From positions 71,774,042 to 71,838,041 of the forward strand of contig CM024759.1 of assembly GCA_014218235.1 (NCBI GenBank): 64,000 bases of DNA, written 5' to 3'. This DNA is from Colocasia esculenta. Lineage: Eukaryota; Streptophyta; Magnoliopsida; Alismatales; Araceae. Shown here piece by piece: positions 11,936 through 22,610 of this stretch. The notes beneath the pieces are model-generated. The model did not search any database and was not told the DNA's origin. It saw only the letters and a list, made by a program, of their open reading frames with translations. The translations under genes and the position numbers were made by a program. Each line of letters starts with the position of its first letter. Position 1 is the first letter of the stretch.

Positions 11936-12540
11936 GTACTTCCTCCTTACCTCATTAGACCTGAGAACTACAGTGACTTCCTTAAAAGCAAGAGTTTCTT
12001 TGTCATACATCAATGTAGTAAAGAGATGGTCAAAAGAAGATGGAGGAGAACACAATAGTATGATTGCTTTATCTTCCTCATCAAACTTGACTTCAAGTTG
12101 CAGCAGATCACTTACCACTTGATTGAATCGATTTAGATGTTGAATCAGATCTCCTTCTTCTATCATCCGAAGGCTGTAAAGCTCTTTCTTCAAGAAAAGT
12201 TTGTTTGTAATGTTCTTGGCCATGTAGAGGCTTTCTAACTTTTTCCATAATCCTTTCGCCGTCTTCTCCGTCATCACATCGTATATAACTGAATCTGCCA
12301 GACACATCTGAATGGTGCTGAACGCTATCTGCTCCAGCTTTTCCCACTCTTCATCATCCATCTTTGCAGACTTCTATCCTGTCAATGCCCTGATGACCCA
12401 CTGTTGCACCAGAAAATCCTTCACTCTCATCTACCATAGACTAAAATTCCTCTTTCCATCAAACTTGTCGAACTCGGCTTTCATCAGTCCGCTCATCCTT
12501 GATATGTTTTGACCAACCTGAGAAGAACCATCATCGAACT
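11936..12540 (-). pseudogene. Copia gag N-terminal part
   Basis: Begins with 'KAEFDKFDGKRNFSLW' just inside the primer binding site. After an in-frame break it continues from 12361 with 'MDDEEWEKLEQIAFSTIQ', 'KGLWKKLESLYMAKN' and 'LIQHLNRFNQVVSDL'. These are hallmarks of the UBN2-type copia gag. It is truncated at the solo LTR and resumes at 9387. It would form the capsid-like particle. Confidence 0.85.
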
Positions 12541-12554
12541 TGGCTTTGATACCA
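12541..12554 (-). other. Primer binding site of Tork-like copia element
   Basis: The minus strand reads TGGTATCAAAGCCA, complementary to the 3' end of initiator tRNA-Met with one change from the usual TGGTATCAGAGC. It lies three bases inside the LTR end at 12558. Confidence 0.8.
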
Positions 12555-12557
12555 ATT

Positions 12558-13086
12558 TGTTGGGTAGAAATGCCCTCTGATGCGTCATCGTCGTTCTCTC
12601 GATCGGACATATGCAAGATGAAACAGAAACACAACAAGATAGAGATAAGAAGAAGAGGCAAGACACATCGATTTATGTGGTTCGGATTGGTAATGTGCCA
12701 AACCTACTCCATGGAGCCTGACCCCTGTACAACCGCCTTTTCCACTATGTAGAATGGTAGGCCAAAACATGGGCTTAAATACACGGAATTAAAATAACGA
12801 AACTGTCCAAAACTAGACCTGCCAGAAGCGATTGACCACTCCTGAAAGAAGTGGTCGACCGCTTTTCCCAGAACCCCCTTTTGCACACTGAGCGGAGCAG
12901 TCGACCGCTTTTCCAAGAACTCCCCTTTTGCATGCTGGGTGGAGCGGTCGACTGCTTTGAGCAAAGCGGTCGACCACTTTGTTCAGAGCCACCCAACTTA
13001 ACTCAAACCTCGTCGATTTGTACCGTACTGTGGAGGACTTTGGCCCCCGCACTCCTCCACGTCCGTACCTAAGTAAGACCTGCACA
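12558..13086 (-). repeat. 5' LTR of Tork-like copia element
   Basis: The plus-strand left end TGTTGGGTAGAAA is fixed by the adjacent primer binding site. The right end (about 13086, '...ctgcaca') is set only by the CA rule and is approximate, since the partner LTR is outside the window. Positions 12820-12990 contain a cluster of GCGGTCGACCGC-type palindromes in what would be U3. Confidence 0.6.
12820..12990. repeat. GTCGAC palindrome cluster in copia LTR
   Basis: At least five variants of AGCGGTCGACCGCTTT occur, in repeated contexts with '(c)agaactcccctttt' between them. Copies lie near 12828, 12850, 12897, 12943 and 12965, and some are degenerate (GATTGACCAC, GCAGTCGACCGC, GCGGTCGACTGC). 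Confidence 0.75.
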
Positions 13087-13108
13087 TACTGCTATTACTG
13101 ATCCGTAG

Positions 13109-14327
13109 ATGCCCAATGAATTTGAGCTACATCTCAACAAGAATAGTCCCAGGGAACAAGTAAGTAGATTTTTGTGGCACTCTTGTGACTCAGTCGAGAA
13201 ATGTATTTCCAATGGCCTGAAGATGCTATGGAATCTAGAGTTGATCGTTGATGAAGAGGAGGTGATGAACTCAATGCATGATCAAGGAGAGCATTGCCTA
13301 CTGTAGCGCAGTCACCTAATCTAAACTTGAAACTAAGTCAAACGTTACGGTGAAACAAGAACAAGGGAAGCATTCATTTATTATGATTAATGCCACCAAT
13401 AATGTTTAGGTCATCCTCTGCACCATATCCAAGGCAGTGGATCCAAGGACCACCCCATACACGTGCGTAAATTACGCGCACCGTAGACACGCGTAACGGG
13501 TGCCTGTGTTTTTTTTTTTTTGAACTACCGTTGGATCTTCAACCAACTGTGGGATGTTGCAGCATGGTGGGCTGCATTGCCATACTGTAGCATCACTCTC
13601 TCTCTATATATATATGCATCATATGAGGCTGCACAATTGCCATCGTATGAAATATGTTTGGAAAGCCCTCGTGCTTTTGGAGCTTTTTATTGGCTAAATA
13701 TATGCCTCCCTCCAAAGGGTTATATATTAAGAAGGATATGTTGAACTTCAGTTGCCATGTTGACGCCTTCTGAAGACAAGTTCTTTGATTAATGTGTGAT
13801 GAACCTCCTTCCTCCTTCTATAAGAGGAATATGCATGATATGGAGATGTGCATTGCCATCTTGTGGAACATCTCAAAAGTCCGATGTCTCCCAGAAAGGA
13901 TTATTAAGAAAGTTACCGAACATCACTTCCTGATCGAAACATTCAAAATTTACCCTGATCAATCCCAAGTTAGGTATCCCCCACAGACTTTGAAGACTCA
14001 TCCTCCTCAAGTCTACCTCAAAATCAATGTCGATGGGGACATATTATCTAGTGCTAGTGGCATAGAGATTATTCTCAAAGACAATAGGGATCCCTCTCCA
14101 GTGTGTACAACCAAGGTGACTTAGACTACTGCAATATCCGGAAGCTCTTGCCCTCCAGGCTTATCCTCCGGCTAACTGGCTACCCAGCAACCATAAGAAC
14201 AATGGTTGCGCTTAGAAGACCACTCCCGTTGTCTTAATGCGGCTAACGATTCTCTCCAATATGGATGACGAAAGCTAGCATATTTCTGCATAGTATTAAT
14301 GCTATGCTCTCGGTTAGTAGTGTGATG
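13109..14327 (+). pseudogene. Decayed LINE 3' end (zf-RVT and RNase H-like pieces)
   Basis: Short open pieces in this stretch recall the C-terminal end of plant non-LTR retrotransposon proteins. 'VSRFLWHSC' near 13160 resembles the zf-RVT region. 'CIAILWNISKVR' near 13850 is followed by 'YLKINVDGDILSSASGIEII' at about 14010-14070, which matches the start of the RVT_3 RNase H-like domain (K-x-N-x-DG, then a gap and G-I). The pieces are in different frames with many stops. Assignment is by motif resemblance only. A decayed host RNase H-like gene is an alternative. Confidence 0.5.
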
Positions 14328-14688
14328 TCCACAGTGCACCATGTGAAGGGACGCGGCCTCCAGTGAATTTAATACATCTTTTGATTTTTTTTAAACCCTC
14401 AAACAATACATATAAATATCTATTTAGTGTACACAAATACTCATTTTAGCGCACATAAATAGTACAATAATACATATAAATAGTATAAGAATGCACACAA
14501 ATAGATCTATTTGTATGCATTCTTATAATGTTTATTTACACTAAATCACTATTTGTGTGCATTAAAATGAGTATTTATGTGTACTAAATAGATATTTGTA
14601 TGTATTATTTGAAGATTTTAAAAAATTAAAAATTAAAAATACATTAAATGCACTGAAAGTCATGTCCCTCCACATGACATGCTGTGGA
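14328..14688. mobile_element. Foldback/MITE-like inverted repeat
   Basis: The two halves of this 361-bp AT-rich stretch are reverse complements over most of their length. The outer ends read 'tccacag...catgtgaaggg' and 'ccctccacatg...ctgtgga'. The inner arms contain repeated 'aaatagatatttgtgtgc'-type words, meeting at about 14508. The left arm is GC-richer near its end. No clear target duplication is seen and there is no coding capacity. Confidence 0.75.
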
Positions 14689-15312
14689 AAGATACAACTC
14701 CTCCACATCACGTTGTGCTCCCGGCTAATCAGGAGCATAGCATCCCATTTCTACAAGGCAAAGCTCCGCCGCAGAATGAGCTATCATTGTCCATCTGCTC
14801 ATTGTAAGCGCAGACCTATCAATCAGCTGGTGGCCCTCCACCCGTTGCAAAGTTTGCTCATGCCAAGAAAGGTAATGGATTTTTTGTTTTGGTAGAGGTA
14901 TAGGGAGGCCTATCTCAGGTCGCCTCCCCCATTAGATAAGTAATGCATACCGTCGCTTAACACAGAGATCAAAACATTACAAACAAAAAGATAAGGCGAA
15001 GGTTTCCACCCCGATGTCTAAATATTGTCCTCAACGCAGATGCCTTGTATAGCTCATATTCTATAGACTTACACTGATCATGCATTATCCTAATTGTACG
15101 TACCTGGTATCGTATTTTCAACAAAATGCATACAATTGTCGAAGGAGCTTATTTGATCATGATCTCGTTGTCCACAAAGTGAAGTCTTCCCACTGCATCT
15201 GATATGGGGGGCTTCCCTGCCCTTTTGTCAACGAGATTCACTGTATATCGATCGACGTTCACGCACGGAAGAACGACTTCCAATGTTTTCCATCCTTTCA
15301 CACTGAAGTATC

Positions 15313-15338
15313 CTCTCTCTCTCTCTCTCTCTCTCTCT
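15313..15338. repeat. (CT)n microsatellite
   Basis: About 13 uninterrupted CT units. On the minus strand it makes an Arg-Glu run that inflates a spurious open frame. Confidence 0.95.
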
Positions 15339-15924
15339 TCCCTTTGCCTTTCTCGTCTCCTACATATATACTTATATATAAGAGATGGTTTTGTTAATAT
15401 ATTGAAATAAAGACTTTTACACTCATTATTGTCTATCTCCCACGTACATGAGAGCTCAAAGAGAAAGCTACGTCCCAACGTCACACAAGAAAGGATTATC
15501 CATTCCTGCCCTACAATGAAAAGCAGCTCAAAGAGATCGAGAAAAGCTGATCTCACACGTACGTACGTGTATGGCTTGATGATAGAACTGTAAAACCCGG
15601 TCTCTCCCTAATCGCGGGAGAGGGTAATTAAACAAGATGAGGACGACTGATAGGATCAATATTGAAGACAGAAAGAAAACTCCTAATAAAGAAATTCTTA
15701 AAGCATTGATAAAGAAATCCGAATTGAATGGACCGCTCCGAAGCCACTATTAGCAATATGTCACCCCCTAATCCCTACTTCGTCATATTGATCAGGAGGC
15801 GCAGAAGTTTCATCTTTTATAATATATTGCAGATTATAGGATCACCACTTTAGTGCTAGCTAGATGTCGTTAGATTATCAGGCACATTAAAATATTGAAT
15901 GCAATATATGTTATCTAATTTTCT

Positions 15925-15962
15925 TATATATATATATATACATAATGTGTGTGTGTGTGTGT
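15925..15962. repeat. (TA)n-(GT)n compound microsatellite
   Basis: (TA)8 followed by a short gap and about eight GT units. Confidence 0.95.
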
Positions 15963-17401
15963 AAGAAATCATGAAGCACCTCTCCACGCATGTTCAAGTG
16001 GCCGGCCGTTTCAGACAATTTAAGATAACGAACGTTGCAGAAAAATATCAGTAAGTGTTTGGGTCACGCAGAATTCTCATTTTTAATGATACATGTCCAA
16101 ACGCAAAAAGAAGCGCCGTGTAAATACGTAATTTTGGTTTAAACAATATTTAACCAAAGTGCCAAGCAGATGAGGCAATTGCTGACAAGGCATAGATCCC
16201 ATTCAACTACGTGACGTGTTCGTGTTTGATTGAAGTATATGAACTGCGTCGCCAAGGAGAGAACAAGATTAATCCACGTGTTGTTGATAGAACAATAATG
16301 TTGAATCAATATGGGCAACTTTTGGACCGAAGCTGGGTTAGTTGGACTGCGAAGACGTACACAAATCACACACCCACCATCCCTTTTCTTACAAAGATGC
16401 AGCTTTTCGCCCAACAATTCCAATTCTATCGTTTCAAATATATGATCATCCAAGTAAGAGACGCAGCTAGGAGGATGCATGATGATGATGCTTTATGCCA
16501 CTGAGGCCATGTTCTTGGACAGAATCGAACAGGTGAAAAGCCTCCAAAAACCCAAGTTGTGTGTATAAAAATTAATTTGCCCCACATATATAACCAAGCA
16601 GTAGGTTAATTTTCTATTATCAAAAAATATAAAGAGGGTTTTCTATTCAAATTGTTACCTTCTTCACGAGCTAGTGACGCCCATCGCATCAGCCAGATAT
16701 ATCTCGAACTTTTCTCCATGCAGATGTACGGTTAACTAGACTGTACTTGACTCCAAAATATGATTTAGGCTTCATATAAGTTTTCAAATAGTACGTTCAG
16801 ACACGAGCGAAGACGGAGAACAAAATGACTCTTGCTTAGATGGTTGAACATGACTGGTCGTAAGCCAATTAAACATGCATTATGATATGCATGGTTATTA
16901 ATCACATGCATGGTTGAACCAATTAAGTCATCAGTCGACCTGGCATGCTCCGAGAAATATACATCATGCACGCTTGCTCCAACATTAGTTAATTCTATAT
17001 TTTTGGCACTCGTTACTTTTATAACAATATATTAAAGCTCTCAAGAATGTTTAGCTACCCACCACAACAGGTAACATATAGGAAGGCTTCAATTCCTTCC
17101 CCCCTTTTCTCAAGATTCTTCTCCCACCCTTTTCACACACAAGTACGGCGGAGAGGCCTCCCCCCTATGTCTTCCGTTCACACCAAATAAACATGTAAGT
17201 CACAGTCTCTCCAAATATTTCTAAGGCATGCGTCACAAAATTGTTAACTTTTTTAAAAAATAAGAACCACTTCTCTAAAGTACTTTAAATTACTTTTGAA
17301 GGCATCTTCTACGATACCGACCAATGTAATACACCACATGCACGTTTCATGTCATGCTACATCTCTGCCTTTCCACCTACCGACTCTCGACCCTCTTCCT
17401 C

Positions 17402-17407
17402 TATAAT
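17402..17407 (+). promoter_or_regulatory. Possible TATA box of the DUF4228-like gene
   Basis: TATAAT preceded by a pyrimidine-rich stretch, 169 bp upstream of the start codon at 17571. That would give a 5' leader of about 135-140 nt. Position and sequence are reasonable, but it is a single weak motif. Confidence 0.4.
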
Positions 17408-17570
17408 TAGGATGCCAACTGTGTGCATCGAACTCTAATCTCACCTCCATCCACCAATCTTGCCCGAGGAACAAAACCCACGCCTCCATTCTGCAACACC
17501 ACAACTTGGAAGAGGGAAGGAAAGGTTAGGCAAAACAAGTGCCAACTTCTCCCTTGGCATCATTCCGAGA

Positions 17571-17923
17571 ATGGGGAATTGCGTTAGGGTTCAGGCTGTC
17601 CAGCCCACGAGTTCCTGGGGAAACAACGATGAGACGTGGGAGTGGGCGGAGCAGAACCACCGGCGGCGCTACTTCGGCGGGGCGGAGGAGGGTGAGTTTT
17701 TGAAGGGGATGGGATGGCGGCGCAGCCGGCAGCCACGACCGAGGTGCGGATAAAGATCAGCAAGAAGCAGCTGCAGGCGCTGCTGCGGAACGTGGAGGCC
17801 CAGGGCCTCCCGCTGCAGCTTATGCTCACCCACCTCGTGTCGGGGGCCGACGGCAGCGCTCTCCTCGATCGCGGGCGAGCCTGGCGGCCGGCTCTGCATA
17901 GCATACCGGAGGTGGCAGAGTGA
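17571..17923 (+). CDS. DUF4228-like small protein, MGNC start, one apparent frameshift
   Basis: The only host-type protein gene recognised. The ATG at 17571 gives 'MGNCVRVQAV', a Gly2/Cys4 N-terminus suited to myristoylation and palmitoylation, as in the plant DUF4228 (PADRE-type) family of about 110-180 residues. An acidic, Trp-containing linker follows. The second half reads 'TTEVRIKISKKQLQALL', 'GLPLQLMLTHLV' and the typical end 'RAWRPALHSIPEVAE', stopping at 17921. The two halves are in different frames. The shift falls around the G-rich run at 17700-17715, consistent with one lost base (assembly error or true mutation). An intron there would be only about 37 nt, which is too short. Family members are associated with stress and pathogen responses at membranes; the molecular function is not established. 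Strong GC bias contrasts with the AT-rich surroundings. Confidence 0.75.
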
Positions 17924-18177
17924 AAGGTTGAAGGGGTTTCTGTGGGATCGAGTTCTGATCAGTTGGGATATGGAGATGGGAAGAGGTTCCGCAGTTGATG
18001 TACATATATAGAGGTGTGGGCGCAGAAGGAACCCATTCATCTTTCTTCCCCTTCTTGTTTTGTAGATTATAATTAGTGCGAATTATTGTGGTCTCTGGAG
18101 ATGATCAATTAATGGAAGAACAGTCTTTCTCCTTTTATTAAATTAAGACAGCTATATATACTAGATCACTGGCTTTT

Positions 18178-18435
18178 TTTTTGATAACGAGGAAATCCCG
18201 CCTCGTGTGGCTTTGTGGGCTCAAGGATTGGTGTTCGTGAACTCCAAGGTTAGGACTTGGCAACTCCTACTTTCCGTGTACCTGTATTGCCCTTACCCCG
18301 CTTGACCGGAAAAACCCCGGATCTACACACCTCGAGGATTGCATGTAAATCAGGTAAATCCCCCCCAGGAATCGAACTCGGGACCTCCTGCTTTTTAAGC
18401 AAGAGTTCTAACCGATCGACCCAACCGGGGTCCTC
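18178..18435 (-). mobile_element. tRNA-derived SINE with 15-bp target duplication
   Basis: On the minus strand the 5' end (from 18435) is tRNA-like. It has an A-box-like 'GGTCGATCGGTTAGAA', then 'CTTGCTTAAAAAGCAGG' in the anticodon-arm position, then the B-box 'GAGTTCGATTCCT' at about 18380-18365. A non-tRNA body of about 170 bp follows, ending in a short A run at 18178-18183. The perfect direct repeat 'agatcactggctttt' flanks it at 18163-18177 and 18436-18450. It lies about 255 bp downstream of the DUF4228-like gene. Pol III promoter boxes look intact, but SINEs depend on LINE proteins for movement. Confidence 0.93.
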
Positions 18436-18450
18436 AGATCACTGGCTTTT

Positions 18451-19514
18451 CTTTACTTCTCTTTCCGACTTTTGTTGAGTGTATGAAAGTAATATACGCA
18501 CCCCACCCAAGTAATGGACTCCCGCCGGTTGCTAATTCACAGGACAGATATGGGTTAAAGGAATCCATGCAAGCATACTGTACCCAGAAATGAATAGAAC
18601 ATATCACGTCATGCTGGAGATATCCTGTGATCCAAATCTAATCCAAACTCTCCATGGATGCCGTTTATATCCATCTTATGAAGTCATGTGATACGTAAGG
18701 ATGATCAGAGAGCTTCTCGAATCATCCATTAATTTTACTGACAGAGAACATGCATGAAGCCTAAATAGATTATTTGCCTTAAAAATGTCTATCCGTATCT
18801 GTAGCATGCATGTATGGCAGGTGGCAGCACACCTGGCTAACCACATCATATTGATCACGAGCTATGATCACGGTTGGTTACATTTTTGAGAGAGATATCC
18901 GAGCGCGCAGGTCGGATGATCCTGCGTTCGGAATTAACTCTTCAGATCTATCCATCAATTTATGATCGATTGCCAAGCTAGAAGAATTGGAGGACCGAAC
19001 TCCTCTGATCCCAATGAAAGCAACCTGAAGCATGTAGAGCAAATCCGGAAGCTTATCCATGACATCAGCATTCAGCAATCCGGATGCTGTGCAATCAGTA
19101 TAGATTTATATATGGCCTCACAGCTAGATTCTTTTCTTATAATAAAAGATATGAAAAAGTACATAGATATCCTTAGAATCGTATACGTTATAATCTGGAA
19201 ATCTATATATTATATTTTATATCCCCATATTCTATATATTTCATCATACGTAACTCTATCATTTCTTTATTGTTTTTTAATCTATTACATCATCCCGTGG
19301 GGTTGAATTTTAACATCATTCTTAAAAAAAAAATGAAAATTCTTTGTAAATCTGTTATCAATGGAGTTAAATTTTTGATCTCTTTCTTGACGTACATAGA
19401 GGATTACCACTTAATTTTATCTATCTAACCAAATCATAATTGAATAAAGAACATAAAAAAAATAACTTATCCTTTAAACTCTTACTTGTTTGACAACTAA
19501 GTAAACTCCCCACA
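18451..19514. other. AT-rich intergenic stretch
   Basis: No gene, repeat family or RNA was recognised. The open frame around 18962-19306 is Ile/Tyr/Ser-rich and is explained by AT-rich composition. Confidence 0.5.
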
Positions 19515-19766
19515 CAGGCTACTAGAAAAATGGGCTATATCTATACGGCTTACCTACACCACGACTTATAGTGGGTATAGACATCATTTACTGATGCAAA
19601 ATAAAAATATATTTTATTCGATTTCTAAAAACATAGGTGTAAGACAAATTTAACTTACGTTATTTATTAGTAGTAGGTATACCTTTCTCGCACTCAAAAG
19701 TGGACCCCTTTTTTTGTCCTCCCTCCAAAACCCTCTTTCGTCTCCAACCAAAACTTCCCTCCGTTC

Positions 19767-20050
19767 TCCCCCTCCTGCTTCCTCCGCCCTCCGTTTGCCC
19801 CTTCTTCTCACGAGCATCGCCCCTTCTTCTCCTCCTGTCTCCTATCGTCTTCCACGCCGCCACGCCGGCCAGCACGCCCTAGTCGCGTGACGCCGCCACG
19901 CCGGCCAGCAAGGTCCCCCTCCTGCTTCCTACGCCCTCTGTTCGCCCCTTCTTCTCACGAGCGTCGCCCCTTCTTCTCCTCCTGTCTCCCATCGTCCTCC
20001 ACGCCGCCACGTCGCCACGCCGGCCAGCACGCCCTAGTCGCGTGACGTCA
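19767..20050 (+). repeat. Tandem duplication in CACTA leader
   Basis: Two direct copies offset by about 145 bp share 'cctcctgcttcc', 'gccccttcttctcacgagc', 'ccttcttctcctcctgtctcc' and 'ccggccagcacgccctagtcgcgtgacg'. The second copy carries small insertions. A potential splice donor AAG|GTAAGC follows at about 20080. Confidence 0.8.
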
Positions 20051-20428
20051 TCCTGCCTCCCCTTTCCTTCAAGTTCAAGGTAAGCTGCGGAGTAGATGAT
20101 GGGTCGTTCGATGTTTCTGGGATGTACCTAGCTGTTTTCTTTTGTTCATGTGGACGTTTGTCCATCTTGACCGATTTGTGCGTCAGGATATGGATGACCT
20201 ATGTTTAGGTGTACAGGCTTGATCTGTTGTTAGGTTGTGTGGCGGTTCATTTAAATTGATCGATATGTGTGTATCTATAATGGAATTGGGCATGATATTA
20301 ATAGGTTGGGAACATTTGGTTGTTATTCCATTTTAGGGTAGGATTTTGGGATGGATTATATGAATTGTATGATTTTTTTTTAAAAAAATTCTAGTTTAGA
20401 GATTTGAATATGGAGCCGCCTCTTCCTC

Positions 20429-20824
20429 ATGGTTTTGGACTTGGGAGCAAATAAGACAGAGCCTTCCATGTATTATGATACTCCTTCATGTAATTGGCAC
20501 CTGGGAGGTGGAAAGAGACTACTTGCAAACACAGTACTACAGGGAGGAGAGTGGGACCTGGATACTGGTTTTGATATGTTAAGGAATGTGATTTTTCATA
20601 ATTGCGATTAGTACAGAGATTGGCTGTTTGTTGTTATTGATCCTATTCCTCCACTTATAGGGTTGCAGAGGTTTTATTTTGAGGGGGACGGAGGAGGGAT
20701 GGTGGTCCACCTAGCTATTCGTATGTCTTTCCGCACTCCTCTCTCAAAGATCACTGTAGAAGGACCACTGTTCACTTCTTTCATAGGGAATGCATGGTCC
20801 CCTTTGTACCTGGTTTCCAACTAA
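20429..20824 (+). pseudogene. Unassigned reading frame with one internal stop inside CACTA element
   Basis: One frame of 132 codons running from ATG 20429 to TAA 20822, interrupted only by a TAG at about 20609. The part after the stop ('YRDWLFVVIDPIPPLIGLQ', 'MSFRTPLSKITVEGPLF') looks like real protein rather than random translation. I do not recognise a family. It precedes the transposase region, so it could be a second CACTA protein, an exon, or captured host sequence. Confidence 0.35.
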
Positions 20825-21359
20825 GAAAGCTCTTATCTACATGCCTTGCTAGTTTTGATCTGTTTTGATAATGGCCAGTGTCTTTTTTTTTTTTTCTTGA
20901 TTTCTTGTGCATGTGATACTATTTATTACTAGAGAAGATTATGTGCTACATATTTACATGTGCATTTGGATGAAACCAATTAATAGTATCCATGTCCTAG
21001 GCCCGAGATGCATACATAGAGAAGTGTAGGTAGATAAAGAGTTGGTGTTGAGGATTTGATATTCATAATGTTTGTTTCTGATCAACTGAATTTGCCATCT
21101 CTTTGAAGCTTGTTTCTTGATTCCAACTGATCAGTCCTCGCTTTAGGGATTACAATATTCATACATAAGATCATTTGTTTCTCAATTTTGTTTGCATATC
21201 TTTGAAGAGCTTTCTGCTGCATGATGAATTTAATTTTAGCATTTTAGTTGTATATGGAAGGATGATGTTGTTTACATTTTATGGGCATCTTATTGAAGAC
21301 TGAACATTATTTTGTGAGTTTTTACATATTCTACTCGTATGTTCTTATTTTATAGTGTT

Positions 21360-22260
21360 ATGGATTGGAGTTGGATGAATTTGCCAAGAAATGTTGTTGG
21401 TTATTATGATGGTGTAGATGCATTCATCAATTTTGCATATAGACTTTATCATCGGATAAAGAAATTAGATGCCCCTGTATCAAATGCACATGTCTGAAAA
21501 AGTGGAAAAAAGAGACAGTCAAAGAGCACTTGTATTTGGATGGTGTTATAAAAGACAAAGATTTTTAGAAATTTTATGGTGAAGGAGCAACAGATGATGA
21601 GTCAAGAAATGTTGTTCTGGTTCACCTATGCATGAAATGTTGGTTGATGCCTTTCAAATGTGTTTTCAAAATCATAGTGAACACAAAGAGTTTGTTGAAA
21701 ACATGCTGCCACTTGATAATGATTCAAAGTCTTTTTTTGACTTACTACAAGATGCTGAACAGCGAGCTTATCCAGGATGCAACAAATTTACTACACTTTC
21801 TTTCCTGATTAGATTGATTAATATTAAGTGTATATGGGTGGATAATAAGTATTTTGACATGTTGTTGATGTTGCTGAAAGAGTTTCTTCCAGATGGAGAG
21901 TTATTACCTTCATCATTCTATGAAAAAAAAGATGCTTAATAAGTTAGGCTATGGGTATAGAAAGATTGATGCATGTCCTAATGATTGCATCTTATATTAG
22001 AAAGAGTATGACAACCTTCAATGTTGTCCTAATGGTGGAGAATCTAGGTGGAAAAATAATGAGTGTACTATGAAGAGAAGAGTAGCTCGAAAAGTTCTTC
22101 ATCATTTTCCAATTATTCCAAGACTAAAGAGATAATTTTTGTCATCTAAAACTTCTATGAGTATGACATAGCATGAAAGTAAGCGTCAAGAGGATGGCAA
22201 GTTAAGGCATCCTGCTGATACTGCTTGTTGGAAAATTTAGATGACATTGATGATTTTGGG
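21360..22260 (+). pseudogene. CACTA TNP2-type transposase remnant
   Basis: The start 'MDWSWMNLPRN' followed by 'GVDAFINFAY' fits the Transpos_assoc N-terminal domain of plant CACTA transposases. After frame breaks, 21628-21939 gives 'FFDLLQDAEQRAYPGCNKFT', 'TLSFLIRLINIKC' and 'MLLMLLKEFLPDGELLPSSF', the usual entry into the Transposase_21 domain. Further fragments resemble the 'CPNDC' and 'W' rich zinc-binding stretch. The protein would cut element ends. Several stops and frameshifts, and the 3' truncation at 22295, make it a pseudogene. Confidence 0.88.
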
Positions 22261-22295
22261 TTAGACTGTCGAAATGTATGTCTCAGATTAGCAAG

Positions 22296-22576
22296 TGTAG
22301 CAACTCTAAATTTTTAATCCTAAATAAAATAAAAATTTAATTAAATAAATGTGATAAAATAGAATTAAATTAGAACAAAGAGGGGATAAATTGAAATAAA
22401 GAGAATTTAATCAAAGCCCATTAAGCTAAATTAAAAGATGGGTTATACTAAGAGTCCAAACATGATTTAGTGGGCCCCATTGTGAAGAGCCTATCTTGGG
22501 GTGGGAGATAATTAAGTTAAATTCGCAATAAAATAGTAATAATTAGTAAAAAGGGTTAAGATAATTACTAATTAAC

Positions 22577-22610
<34 letters not shown>

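Larger units (their letters stand above)
6734..13086 (-). mobile_element. Tork-like Ty1/copia element, truncated and interrupted
   Basis: Read on the minus strand, the order is 5' LTR (12558-13086), primer binding site, gag, protease, integrase, reverse transcriptase. A solo gypsy LTR interrupts gag at 9393-11930. Reverse transcriptase stops in mid-domain at 6734, where the LTR of element A begins, so RNase H and the 3' LTR are missing here. The simplest reading is that element A inserted into this copia copy and the rest lies left of the window. Many stops and frameshifts show it is old. Confidence 0.8.
14689..17390. other. Non-coding stretch, no gene recognised
   Basis: Scattered short open frames without codon structure or recognisable domains. 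Simple repeats occur at 15313-15338 (CT)n and 15925-15962 (TA)n followed by (GT)n. Nothing else could be supported. Confidence 0.5.
19515..22295 (+). mobile_element. CACTA (En/Spm-like) transposon, 5' part
   Basis: The likely left terminus is the word CTACTAGAAAAATGGG at 19519, close to the CACTACTAGAAAAA ends of many plant CACTA elements (the first bases read 'gg' rather than 'ca'). A GC-rich leader region, a short unassigned open frame and a decayed TNP2-type transposase follow. The element is cut at 22295 by the 5' LTR of element B. The rest should continue after that element's 3' LTR, beyond the window. Confidence 0.7.

Noticed and set aside
15149..15556. Minus-strand 135-codon frame
   Set aside because: Driven by the (CT)n microsatellite, which encodes an Arg-Glu run; no domain.
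17584..18040. Two minus-strand open frames over the DUF4228-like gene
   Set aside because: They arise from GC-rich codons of the plus-strand gene and show no family resemblance.
18360..18435. Functional tRNA gene on the minus strand
   Set aside because: A and B boxes are present, but the acceptor stem is not closed and the sequence continues into a body with an A tail and target duplications. It is the head of a SINE.
22579..22608. TA-rich run as a MITE or target duplication
   Set aside because: A simple (TA)n expansion within the element B LTR, shorter in the partner LTR.
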